The notes: generated by a model not told the origin, from the letters alone. DNA of 33,327 bases from Pseudomonadota bacterium (GCA_009924135.1 RFSE01000048.1:1-33327); one strand, 5' to 3'. Numbered from the stretch's first letter, positions 23,731-30,178 are shown. Numbers and translations are program-made.

Positions 23731-23966
23731 AGTCAAACGAACTGCTCGAGAAGATTTACGAAGCCTCTGGAAAGCTCAAGGAAGAGCCGATTCCGCCTGG
23801 TTTCCGCCACGCCGACCAGTGGGCAAAGGCGTGGGGGATGCACCGCACCAACGCCTTGCGCGCTTGCCGGATCGGCGTCAGGACCGGGCTGCTCGAATGC
23901 CGTAAAATCAGGCGCGCTACAGGCTCAAGGACCGCGCTGGTGTCTTTCTTCAAACCCGTCAAATAA
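23727..23966 (+). CDS. small DNA-binding-like protein (winged helix-like)
   Basis: The 79-residue protein starts at an ATGA overlap. FRHADQWAKAWGMHRTNALRACRIGVRTGLLECRKIR reads as a helix-turn-helix with a following wing, and the tail ALVSFFKPVK is basic. It resembles small phage winged-helix regulators. No operator is seen nearby. Probable late regulator or accessory factor. Confidence 0.5.
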   Translation: MKSNELLEKIYEASGKLKEEPIPPGFRHADQWAKAWGMHRTNALRACRIGVRTGLLECRKIRRATGSRTALVSFFKPVK

Positions 23967-23998
23967 ACGCAACCTTGACCCCGCCGCGCGCGTCTGCG

Positions 23999-24334
23999 CT
24001 ACCCCCACCCCTTATGCAAATCACCATTCAACTGACGAGCCATGCGGAAAAGTCGCGCGGCGAGACTGAGCGGCAGGCCGAAATTTTCACGCTTGAGTTG
24101 AAACGGAACGGGGACGCGCGCGACAAGTTCATCCGGGCATTCGCGGAGGACGTTCGCCGACTGGCAGCAGCTCACAACGCGCGGTTTGACCGGGAGCACG
24201 CTTGAATCCTCCCGTGCCAGAGCTATGGTGACCGCATGAAAAAGGCTCTGGCAGCACGCGCTGCCCTGGCCAGCCTGCGAATCGTCGAACGAGTAGGACG
24301 CAAAACAGAACGGGCATTTTCCGGTGACATTCAT
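23999..24334 (-). CDS. MJ0042-like zinc-finger protein following the integrase
   Basis: The ATG at 24334 overlaps the integrase TGA (ATGA). The first 35 residues, KCPFCFASYSFDDSQAGQ then ACCQSLF, follow the MJ0042-type zinc-ribbon pattern CPxC...Y...D..AG...C..C...F, although one cysteine is displaced by two positions. This motif is frequent in Planctomycetes and Verrucomicrobiota proteins. The rest of the 111-codon frame runs antisense through the gene at 24014 and may be non-conserved. Weak but suggestive. Confidence 0.35.
   Translation of the reverse strand: MNVTGKCPFCFASYSFDDSQAGQGSACCQSLFHAVTIALAREDSSVLPVKPRVVSCCQSANVLRECPDELVARVPVPFQLKRENFGLPLSLAARLFRMARQLNGDLHKGWG
24014..24205 (+). 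CDS. 63-residue hypothetical protein
   Basis: From ATG 24014 the protein is a beta-strand start (MQITIQLTSHAE) and a charged helix (DKFIRAFAEDVRRLAAAHNARF). An in-frame TTG at 23975 is an alternative start. No ribosome binding site is visible at the ATG. It lies antisense to the second half of the - strand frame at 23999-24334, so at most one of the two is likely translated at this place. Confidence 0.45.
   Translation: MQITIQLTSHAEKSRGETERQAEIFTLELKRNGDARDKFIRAFAEDVRRLAAAHNARFDREHA
24215..24265. other. nested inverted repeats after the integrase
   Basis: TGCCAGAGC (24215-24223) and GCTCTGGCA (24245-24253) are perfect 9-bp arms with a 21-base loop. Overlapping them, GGCAGC-ACGC-GCTGCC (24250-24265) is a second hairpin that cannot form at the same time. 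On the - strand the small hairpin is followed six bases later by TTTTT, so it may end integrase transcripts. On the + strand it could be an attenuator-like switch. Confidence 0.4.
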
Positions 24335-25239
24335 GGGGATTTAGGTTTGAGGTTGAAAAACTGGGCTGTGGATTCTTCCGAAACGAGGTTGTGATAGTGC
24401 CGCAGCAAAATGCGCTCACTGTTGCCGAGCGTCAAGGCCACCTTCCCCGCGTCTTTGTGGAGACTCAGGAGATACGAGGCCGCCGTGTGGCGGAGGCAGT
24501 CCTGCGGCCAGGATTCGCCTAGAATCGCCCGCAGCTTCCGCCGCGCTCTACGGACGGTTATCGCCGACGGACACAAGGGAAGCGATTTATCGCACACAGC
24601 GAGCCATTCCAGCGCGACAGGCAGGAGCGGGACAACGCGCCGCTTCCGCGTCTTCCCCTTGTTGAGCAGCACAGCTTTGAGATCGTGGCGAATGTCCGCC
24701 CATTCCAGCGCGTGAATTTCCTCGGGCCGAATGCCCGCGAAAAGGGCGAGCACGAAAAACGGAAGGCAGTTGACCGGGCACGTGTCGAGAATCTTCCGGC
24801 ATTCATCCGGTGTCAGGATTCGCGGCGCGTCGGGCTGGTCAAGCCGGACTTTCTCCAATTGATCGCAGGGATTCTCCGTAATCCAACCGCGCCGAAGGGC
24901 AAACGAAAACAGCGACCGCAGCCGCCCGATATTTGAGGCCATCGTCCTTGGCGCCTCCTTCCGCTCCGCAAACCAACGGTCAAGCGTGTCCGTTGTAATG
25001 GTCCGCAGGGCCAATCCCTCCCGGCCCGCCGCAAACAGCGTGAGGTATTGACGCAGCCCCGTGAGATATTTTGCACGGAGGTTGGCCTTGGCCTTAGCGT
25101 CGAGAAGCGCGGCGATGGCTTTAGAAAGTGTCACGACCTGTAGGTTATTTGGAACAATGCTGCCGTCGCCGAAGACACCTCCTAGCGTCGGCCTGAATTC
25201 CAGTTGAACCCGGCACACCGGGCAAAGCATCGTCCCCAT
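24331..25239 (-). CDS. int: tyrosine recombinase (phage integrase)
   Basis: A 302-residue integrase. Catalytic residues visible: Arg171 (LFAGIRPEEI), Lys in GKTRKRRVVPL near 196, Arg250-His251 (DCLRHTAASY) and the nucleophile Tyr282 (LLRHYHNLV). The usual HxxR motif begins with Asp247 in place of His, and the LGH motif is LGN273. A core-binding region occupies 55-130 and CPVC sits at residues 6-9. ATG 25239 is preferred (GGAAGGGA upstream); the earlier ATG 25308 lies inside the tRNA gene. It catalyses attP x attB recombination. Confidence 0.9.
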   Translation of the reverse strand: MGTMLCPVCRVQLEFRPTLGGVFGDGSIVPNNLQVVTLSKAIAALLDAKAKANLRAKYLTGLRQYLTLFAAGREGLALRTITTDTLDRWFAERKEAPRTMASNIGRLRSLFSFALRRGWITENPCDQLEKVRLDQPDAPRILTPDECRKILDTCPVNCLPFFVLALFAGIRPEEIHALEWADIRHDLKAVLLNKGKTRKRRVVPLLPVALEWLAVCDKSLPLCPSAITVRRARRKLRAILGESWPQDCLRHTAASYLLSLHKDAGKVALTLGNSERILLRHYHNLVSEESTAQFFNLKPKSP

Positions 25240-25615
25240 TGCTAAATCCCTTCCGCACTGACTGACCTGGACCCACGTGGAGTCGAACCACGGACTGGTG
25301 AATGCCATTCACCTGTTTTACCGCTAAACTATGAGCCCGGTTGCCATTGTCGCGCTCCGAACAGCCTGATGCCATTAGCGCGCTCATTGGCGCGATTGCG
25401 GCCAGCGCGGCAGCACTGACGGGCAACTTGAGGCGGGCAATCAAAGCCTCAGCGTCTTTGCGCTGCTCTGCGGCCAATTCTTCAAAGGCGCGGTCCATGC
25501 CGTGGCGGACGGAACGCCGGGCGAACTCGCTTTCACTCACCCCAAGCAATGCCAGCTTGGTTGAAAACGACTTTTCAAGGTCTTTGTCAGGGCGAAAGGC
25601 AATCAGGTTTTTCAT
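25145..25615 (-). CDS. ribbon-helix-helix-like protein whose frame runs through the tRNA
   Basis: From ATG 25615 the first 60 residues are DNA-binding-like (NLIAFRPDKDLEKSFSTKL, LGVSESEFARRSVRHGM), fitting a short antirepressor or RHH protein, followed by a hydrophobic run APMSALMASGC. The frame does not stop before the tRNA at 25338; it continues through it and into the integrase start to 25145. The natural C-terminus was probably elsewhere, or the tRNA was brought in by recombination. An upstream TTG at 25636 is possible. Confidence 0.5.
   Translation of the reverse strand: MKNLIAFRPDKDLEKSFSTKLALLGVSESEFARRSVRHGMDRAFEELAAEQRKDAEALIARLKLPVSAAALAAIAPMSALMASGCSERDNGNRAHSLAVKQVNGIHQSVVRLHVGPGQSVRKGFSNGDDALPGVPGSTGIQADARRCLRRRQHCSK
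25268..25338 (-). tRNA. tRNA-Ala (anticodon GGC)
   Basis: The 71-base gene folds as a full cloverleaf on the - strand: acceptor GGGCTCA with TGGGTCC, D-arm GTTT/AAAC, anticodon arm GGTGA-ATGGCAT-TCACC with anticodon GGC, a 4-base variable loop, T-arm CGTGG-TTCGACT-CCACG and discriminator A. The third acceptor pair is G3-U70, the alanine identity element. The CCA end is not encoded. It lies 28 bases upstream of the integrase start on the same strand, a typical attachment-site layout. Confidence 0.85.
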
Positions 25616-25685
25616 GGCAGCTTCATTTTTCTGCAAAGTTTATTTCAGCACGTTTTTTCAATACCAACGCTTAAACCGTGCATCA

Positions 25686-25757
25686 TTGTTAACAAATTAG
25701 CAAGGCAGTTTTGTGTAAGGTGTTGACCTGATATGATAACCTGTTAACACTTTAACC
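25686..25757 (+). promoter_or_regulatory. divergent AT-rich control region with GTTAAC palindromes
   Basis: This is the most AT-rich stretch of the window, between divergent small DNA-binding genes. TTGTTAACAA (25686-25695) is a perfect palindrome. GTGTTGAC (25720-25727) and GTTAACAC (25743-25750) form an inverted repeat with one mismatch, 15 bases apart, ending eight bases before the ATG at 25758. It contains TTGACC and TATGAT, possible promoter elements. This is likely the lysogeny control region; function inferred. Confidence 0.5.
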
Positions 25758-25961
25758 ATGTTGACCGCAGAACGCGCAAACAAAACGAACAAAGACCTCC
25801 CGGAGACCATCGCCATTCGCACCGATGAGCTTGCCCCGCTGCTCGAAAAGTGGCGCGAGCAAAACCCACAGGTGCCTTGGTCCCGACTCTTGGCTGCGGG
25901 ACTCCGCAAGGAACTCGCCCCGCTCGCCGGAAAACGCTACGCCCACCTCGTGGAGAACTGA
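25758..25961 (+). CDS. small regulator-like protein next to the control region
   Basis: The 67-residue product starts at ATG 25758 directly behind the GTTAAC inverted repeats, with no ribosome binding site, so it may be leaderless. ETIAIRTDELAPLLEKWREQNPQVPWSRLLAAGLRKEL has a strand followed by two helices, the order of ribbon-helix-helix DNA-binding proteins. It is probably a repressor of one of the flanking operons. It is two bases from the next gene. Confidence 0.55.
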   Translation: MLTAERANKTNKDLPETIAIRTDELAPLLEKWREQNPQVPWSRLLAAGLRKELAPLAGKRYAHLVEN

Positions 25962-25963
25962 CC

Positions 25964-26764
25964 ATGAAAACCAAACCAACACGCAAAAAGACCAAGGCCG
26001 CAGTCGCGTCTCAACCTGAAAAGGTTCTGATCCTCCGCACCTGCAACGCCGACATGACCAGCCACGGCGGATTCAAATGGCCGGAGTCTGGGCCGGTTGA
26101 AGCGCCGGATTGGAAACCAACGCAGGAGTGCGGTAATGGACTGCATGGATGGTTGTGGGGCTGCGGTGATTGGTCGCTGAAAATCGGTGACTCAACTCGC
26201 AAGTGGATCGTTTTGGAAACGTCGGCAAAAGGCATTATCAATCTTGATGGAAAGGTGAAGTTCCAAAGCGCAAACGTGCTTTTTGTCACTGGAAAATGGA
26301 ATGAGGCGATGGCTTTTCTGCGCGGTCGATCAGGGTTGCAATACGAGTCTATTGCCACTGGCAACTACGGCCACGCATCTGCCACTGGCGACTCCGGCCA
26401 CGCATCTGCCACTGGCAACTACGGCCACGCATCTGCCACTGGCGACTACGGCCACGCATCTGCCACTGGCTACTCCGGCCACGCGTCTGCCACTGGCGAC
26501 TACGGCCACGCATCTGCCACTGGCTACTCCGGCCACGCGTCTGCCACTGGCTACTCCGGCCACGCATCTGCCACTGGCGACTACGGATGGGCTATCTCTA
26601 ATCATGGAACCGCGAAGGCTGGTAAGGATGGGATTTTAACAATCCGTTACAAAAACGCTGCTGGAAAATATCGCGCGATGGTTGGCTACGTCGGGGAAAA
26701 CGGAATCAAGCCAAACGTGGTCTACAGCGTTGACGAAAACGGCAACTTTCAGGAGGCAATATGA
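25964..26764 (+). CDS. DUF7666-like protein with a GHASATGxx tandem repeat domain
   Basis: A 266-residue protein. An N-terminal domain (ILRTCNADMTSHGGFKWP, GNGLHGWLWGCGDW) recalls DUF7666-type phage proteins. Next come eight perfect-length 9-residue units GHASATGxx at about residues 136-207, then a beta-rich C-terminal domain (GILTIRYKNAAGKYRAMVGYV). The repeats probably fold as a beta-solenoid or stacked strands. Biochemical role unknown; its variable residues at unit positions 8 and 9 suggest a binding surface. The stop overlaps the next ATG. Confidence 0.6.
   Translation: MKTKPTRKKTKAAVASQPEKVLILRTCNADMTSHGGFKWPESGPVEAPDWKPTQECGNGLHGWLWGCGDWSLKIGDSTRKWIVLETSAKGIINLDGKVKFQSANVLFVTGKWNEAMAFLRGRSGLQYESIATGNYGHASATGDSGHASATGNYGHASATGDYGHASATGYSGHASATGDYGHASATGYSGHASATGYSGHASATGDYGWAISNHGTAKAGKDGILTIRYKNAAGKYRAMVGYVGENGIKPNVVYSVDENGNFQEAI
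26369..26584 (+). repeat. eight 27-bp in-frame tandem repeats
   Basis: Eight units of exactly 27 bp, GHASATG plus two variable residues. The first seven codons are nearly identical. Codon 8 is AAC, GAC or TAC and codon 9 is TAC or TCC, so almost all variation is confined to two sites. The array can gain or lose units without a frameshift. A degenerate half-unit precedes it. Confidence 0.85.
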
Positions 26765-26970
26765 AACTCACCGACGCGCAAATCGAGAAGATTCTGCACA
26801 CCGCCGACAGCCGCGCCAGAGCCATCGCGCGCCGCCGCACGGGCGGCGAGTTTGACACCAGCGTTCAGCAGTACATTGATGCGTATCCGAATCGCAAAGT
26901 TGCTTACATGGCCTTCACCCGCGCGATCATTTCCGAATTCAAAAAACTCCAAGCGAAAGGAACGAAGTGA
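26761..26970 (+). CDS. 69-residue helical hypothetical protein
   Basis: The gene starts at an ATGA overlap with the repeat protein and ends at a GTGA overlap with the next. It is a charged helical protein (AQIEKILHTADSRARAIARRR, AFTRAIISEFKKLQAKG). No motif recognised. It may bind nucleic acid through its basic face. Early accessory gene. Confidence 0.5.
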   Translation: MKLTDAQIEKILHTADSRARAIARRRTGGEFDTSVQQYIDAYPNRKVAYMAFTRAIISEFKKLQAKGTK

Positions 26971-27302
26971 GCACTCAAGAAATAATCGCACTACTCGGCG
27001 GGGCTGTATTCGTCGGCGTTGTCATCTGGGCTAACCAGAGAGCAGATGACAAAGGCGCGGGCGTGAAGCTCGGTCAACTCTCGCCGGAGGAAGATTCATT
27101 TCACCACGAGCCGCACGCCGAAGACCTGCGCCTCCTCCGCATTTGCACGCGATGCAGCCGCTACCAGGGGCCGCGCCGGGAGATTCATTTCGGCCAGCAT
27201 CTGAACGTGATTCACGACATTTGCCCCGCGTGCGCGAAGCGGCGTGACGCGGAGGCTGCCGCCGCCACGGATACGAAGGTTCGCAAGCTCGCCATCGCAT
27301 GA
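26967..27302 (+). CDS. membrane-anchored zinc-ribbon protein, GTG start
   Basis: The 111-residue protein has an N-terminal transmembrane helix (IIALLGGAVFVGVVIWA, residues 6-22), an acidic linker with a HHEPHAED stretch, then cysteine pairs CTRC (60-63) and CPAC (86-89). A small zinc ribbon on the cytoplasmic side is likely. The start GTG overlaps the previous TGA. Function unknown; such membrane-tethered zinc proteins occur in phage early regions. Confidence 0.55.
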   Translation: MSTQEIIALLGGAVFVGVVIWANQRADDKGAGVKLGQLSPEEDSFHHEPHAEDLRLLRICTRCSRYQGPRREIHFGQHLNVIHDICPACAKRRDAEAAAATDTKVRKLAIA

Positions 27303-28480
27303 AATCCACCCTGCCACAAACCGGAGATGAGGGCCGTTTAGCGCGGTATCTAGCCAGCCAAGGCGGCAAGTGGGTTACGCGCACGCGAATCGCGATTGCG
27401 CTCGGATGCGAACCCACCTTGACCTGTTCTCCGGCATCGGGGGATTTAGCCTTGCCGCCCATTGGGCTGGATTCCGCACCGTCGCATTCTCTGAAGTCTG
27501 CCCCGATGCGAGCCGCGTGCTTGCCCACCACTGGCCCAGAGTGCCGAATCTTGGAAGCGTCTCCAAGCTCTGCCGGCGAGCCTACGATTGCGAGCAACGC
27601 GACGACGACGTTGTTTGGTGCCTCCGATGCGACGCTAATTTCGGCGACTGCGAATGCGTCGAAACGGATGAATTCACCGAACGTTTCGGAGAAATTGACC
27701 TTCTTACGGGCGGCGTGCCTTGCCAGCCTGCAAGCCTGCTCGGTGCCCGGCGTGGAACTGCTGACGCCCGCTGGCTGTGGCCTGATACCCTCCGAATCGT
27801 CGGCGAGCTTCGACCCTGCTACTGCGTCTTTGAGAACCCGCCAGCTCTCCTTACTCTCGAAAACGGGCGAGCCTTCAACGGAATTATATCAGGACTGGCC
27901 GCGCTCGGGTATGTGGGATGGTACGACGTTCTTCCCGCTGCCGCCATTGGTGCAGGACATCGCCGCGAGCGTGTCATCATCATTGCTGCCGACGCCGCGC
28001 GCTGGAAAAGTGACGATGGAGGAAGAGGAGTCCTGGGCCAAGCGGAACGCGGACGGGAAGGTTTCAACTCGACCGCTGGGGCTTGCGGTGAAGCTGCGAT
28101 TATTACCGACGCCGCGCGCGTCAGCTTCGGAAACCAGATCGACCAAACGGACCCCTTTCCAAGAAGCGGGCAAACACGGGAAGTATCTGCAAGTGGAAGT
28201 GATTCGGTTGCACCTTCTCCCGACTGCCACTGCGCGCGATTGGAAGGACTCACCCAACATGGCCCTGGAGCGGAAGGATGGAACCTCCCGCATCGACCAG
28301 CTTCCGCGCCGCTTGTTCGCGGACTTGAACGCAACGACTGGATACAAACTGAATCCCCAGTGGACCCTTTGGTTCATGGGCTACCCAATAAACTGGTTGA
28401 AGCCGCTTTACGATGCGTTGGCAACTCCGTCGTGCCGCAAGTCATCCTCCCCGTCCTCGACGCAATCCGAAGGCAACTAG
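27299..28480 (+). CDS. second reading frame around the methyltransferase (probable overlapping gene)
   Basis: A 393-codon open frame starting at an ATGA overlap with the previous gene and ending two bases from the next ATG at 28481. N-terminal residues 12-37 (GRLARYLASQGGKWVTRTRIAIALGC) look like a small winged helix. From residue 177 to the end it has signatures of a known phage protein style: SLRTRQLSLL, WPRSGM (200-205), FFPLPP, two LLPTPRA, LLPTATARDWKD and LNPQWTLWFMGYPINWL. Such blocks are found in proteins encoded beside phage methylases. The stretch overlapping the methyltransferase N-terminus is less protein-like. Confidence 0.6.
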   Translation: MKSTLPQTGDEGRLARYLASQGGKWVTRTRIAIALGCEPTLTCSPASGDLALPPIGLDSAPSHSLKSAPMRAACLPTTGPECRILEASPSSAGEPTIASNATTTLFGASDATLISATANASKRMNSPNVSEKLTFLRAACLASLQACSVPGVELLTPAGCGLIPSESSASFDPATASLRTRQLSLLSKTGEPSTELYQDWPRSGMWDGTTFFPLPPLVQDIAASVSSSLLPTPRAGKVTMEEEESWAKRNADGKVSTRPLGLAVKLRLLPTPRASASETRSTKRTPFQEAGKHGKYLQVEVIRLHLLPTATARDWKDSPNMALERKDGTSRIDQLPRRLFADLNATTGYKLNPQWTLWFMGYPINWLKPLYDALATPSCRKSSSPSSTQSEGN

Positions 28481-28506
28481 ATGAAGCCCGCTCCCCACTG
28501 CGCTGA
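27406..28506 (+). CDS. cytosine-C5 DNA methyltransferase
   Basis: From ATG 27406 the protein has 366 residues. Motif I is DLFSGIGGFSLA (6-17), motif IV GGVPCQPAS with catalytic Cys106, motif VI is FENPP (142-146), motif VIII is GAGHRRERV (182-190) and motif X is GNSVVPQV (339-346). A cysteine-rich insert (CEQRDDDVVWCLRC, DCEC, residues 62-84) is typical for phage Dcm-like enzymes. It methylates cytosine at a target set by the region 195-320, which evades host restriction. It is nested within the frame at 27299 and overlaps the next gene by 26 bases. Confidence 0.88.
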   Translation: MRTHLDLFSGIGGFSLAAHWAGFRTVAFSEVCPDASRVLAHHWPRVPNLGSVSKLCRRAYDCEQRDDDVVWCLRCDANFGDCECVETDEFTERFGEIDLLTGGVPCQPASLLGARRGTADARWLWPDTLRIVGELRPCYCVFENPPALLTLENGRAFNGIISGLAALGYVGWYDVLPAAAIGAGHRRERVIIIAADAARWKSDDGGRGVLGQAERGREGFNSTAGACGEAAIITDAARVSFGNQIDQTDPFPRSGQTREVSASGSDSVAPSPDCHCARLEGLTQHGPGAEGWNLPHRPASAPLVRGLERNDWIQTESPVDPLVHGLPNKLVEAALRCVGNSVVPQVILPVLDAIRRQLDEARSPLR

Positions 28507-28645
28507 AAAGGCGTTCCTCGATAAATGCGCCGGATGCCGGTCGATTGAGATCGTGAAACTTCGCTACAAGCAGCGGATGCACGCGAAGTTTGTGCCGCGC
28601 GGCGGACGGTGGGCGGGACAGCAAATCAAAACAATCAAGCCATGA
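28481..28645 (+). CDS. 54-residue Cys-containing basic protein
   Basis: ATG 28481 follows directly on the stop of the 27299 frame. The peptide is MKPAPHCAEK, then KCAGCRS and a basic tail (VKLRYKQRMHAKF, RGGRWAG). Cys7, Cys16 and Cys19 could form a small metal site. Its TGA overlaps the ATG of the next gene (ATGA). Function unknown. Its start fits frame 27299, supporting that frame as a gene. Confidence 0.55.
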   Translation: MKPAPHCAEKAFLDKCAGCRSIEIVKLRYKQRMHAKFVPRGGRWAGQQIKTIKP

Positions 28646-28824
28646 AAACCTATACCACGACCGTCAAATTTTACCGCCGTTTTAAGATCGAGGCTAAGGA
28701 TACCTCAGAGGCAAACGAAAAGCTCGCTAATTTGGTTAACGAAACCGAGTTCAGCGGCAATGTCGAACATGACGGCTACGACCTTTTCGATGATGAGCCG
28801 TCTGATTTTCCCGCCGCTCAATAA
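28642..28824 (+). CDS. 60-residue acidic hypothetical protein
   Basis: The gene starts at an ATGA overlap. It encodes KTYTTTVKFYRRFKIEAKDTSEANEKLANLV followed by an acidic tail rich in Asp/Glu (DGYDLFDDEPSDF). The strand-strand-helix start recalls small ferredoxin-like phage domains. It may be a DNA-mimic or protein-binding factor, but nothing is identified. It is the last clear gene before a 570-base gap. Confidence 0.55.
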   Translation: MKTYTTTVKFYRRFKIEAKDTSEANEKLANLVNETEFSGNVEHDGYDLFDDEPSDFPAAQ

Positions 28825-29392
28825 ACTTCCACCCCATCGCCAGCAGCCAACCCGTGAACACTCCTCGCATCCTTGCACCGGCTGTCGTTTCCAGCGCCCC
28901 ACACGCCGCTGGTTTTTCTGGCGAGGGCTTCTTTTTCCCCGTGCCTGTGCTGGCCGACAGTCGTTCGCAAGCCTGCGGAACTGGCGACGAAGCGCGAGAG
29001 AGCACACGAGCCAAACGCTCCTGCGGATTTGCCAGCAGGACTCTCGCGGCGGGGATTACTTTGACACTGCGAAAGCGAAGTCCAATGCGCCCCGAATGTA
29101 TATTGGTGCGGTCAGAGAAAGCGGCACGCCCGACTCTTCTTAACCCGGTGCGGGGTAGTAGCGTTCCCGCCGCAGTGTCATCCCTTTTCCAAAACCGTGG
29201 TTGCGGTTCACCATCTGGGCAACCAGACACCGCACTGAAGCGCGCGAAGGAACTCCGCCCGGCGTGTGCCGACGCGGAGGTTATTTCCCCCAAAGCGGTC
29301 GCTGCGGTTCCCTCACGGGACTTAAGGCCAGCGACTAGCAACTAAGGAACCCGACGCCGATAGGCCGAGGGGTAATTTCAAACACATAACAT
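28825..29392. other. gap without a convincing gene
   Basis: Several frames are open here (a 163-codon + strand frame from GTG 28854 and a 196-codon - strand frame), but none shows a fold, overlap coupling or ribosome binding site, and their products are low-complexity Arg/Ala/Ser-rich. The stretch may be a degraded gene, a mobile-element remnant or a structured non-coding RNA. It holds one hairpin at 29253-29279. Confidence 0.45.
29253..29279 (+). terminator. possible stem-loop terminator
   Basis: CTCCGC pairs with GCGGAG, and within it CGGC pairs with GCCG around a GTGT loop, with a small bulge. GTTATTT follows. It lies 114 bases before the next gene, in the coding gap. It may end transcription of the upstream early genes. 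Weak T tract. Confidence 0.35.
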
Positions 29393-30175
29393 ATGAAAGA
29401 AAAACAGAAGCTCATACTGAAAACATCGGACTACTCGTTATTTGAGCAGGACGATTTCAACCGTGATGTTCGACCACATCCGAAGCTACATCAATCCATG
29501 AAGCAACATGGTTTTCGGCCTGAATCGCCGATTGTTGTAGTCCCTGGAATTAGTGCCAAATTCAAAATCAAGGACGGCGCGCACCGATTCAGCACGGCTA
29601 AAGCTCTTGGAATTCCCGTGTGGTATACCGTTTCGGAGAATCCTGACGTGCCCATCACAGACATCAACAACGCCATGATGCAGTGGCGGCTGGCTGATTA
29701 CGTTTCGAGCTACATCAAGCAAGGGAATGAGCATTACCTTAAACTGAAGGCGTTTGCAGACGAGTTTAACATCAAGGATTTAGGCTCACTTGCAACCGTC
29801 TGCGGCACCGGCGGACACAGTCAGGAGTTGGTCAATGGCGGTTTCAAGTTTGTTTATGAGACTCACGCCCGAAAGACTATGGCCGTGATTTCCACTGCCT
29901 TGCAGTTCGTGCCGTGGGCAAAGCAAAGCAAGTTCCTGCGAGCGGTGAGCGGCTTACTTCGCTACACGGACGCCGTCCCAGACGTGTTGTCTGCCAAGAT
30001 TCGGACGCACCCGTCTATGCTTTACCCGTGCGTCGGCGTGGAGTCCGCGATGCAAATGCTTGAGGAAATCTACAATTACCGGAATCAAGCAAAAGCTCCG
30101 CTCATGCTGCAATTCAAAGACCGTGTTGCGGCGGCAGAAACAAAGCGGTGCTTGGCGATCAAAAAGAAATCCTGA
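29393..30175 (+). CDS. ParB/Srx-like domain protein
   Basis: A 260-residue protein. LHQSMKQHGFRPESPIVVVPG followed by FKIKDGAHRFSTAKALGIPVWYTV is the ParB-type N-terminal pattern, with the D-G-x-H-R motif of the nucleotide-binding box. The C-terminal part, with an extended helical region, is less conserved. Such phage proteins can be partition-like CTPases, nucleases or regulators; there is no ParA partner visible. It follows the gap and has no strong ribosome binding site at ATG 29393. Confidence 0.7.
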   Translation: MKEKQKLILKTSDYSLFEQDDFNRDVRPHPKLHQSMKQHGFRPESPIVVVPGISAKFKIKDGAHRFSTAKALGIPVWYTVSENPDVPITDINNAMMQWRLADYVSSYIKQGNEHYLKLKAFADEFNIKDLGSLATVCGTGGHSQELVNGGFKFVYETHARKTMAVISTALQFVPWAKQSKFLRAVSGLLRYTDAVPDVLSAKIRTHPSMLYPCVGVESAMQMLEEIYNYRNQAKAPLMLQFKDRVAAAETKRCLAIKKKS

Positions 30176-30178
30176 TTT

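Noticed and set aside
24236-24394. 52-codon + strand frame with ATG in the loop of the inverted repeat
   Set aside because: It overlaps the integrase 3' end antisense, has no ribosome binding site outside the stem and no motif.
25240-25308. Earlier integrase start at ATG 25308
   Set aside because: It lies inside the tRNA gene; ATG 25239 has a good ribosome binding site and keeps the tRNA intact.
26369-26584. Possible CRISPR array
   Set aside because: The 27-bp units are contiguous, in frame and coding, with no spacers and no cas genes.
28751-29341. 196-codon - strand frame in the coding gap
   Set aside because: It covers the 3' part of the well-coupled gene at 28642-28824 antisense and its product is Arg/Ala-rich without a fold.
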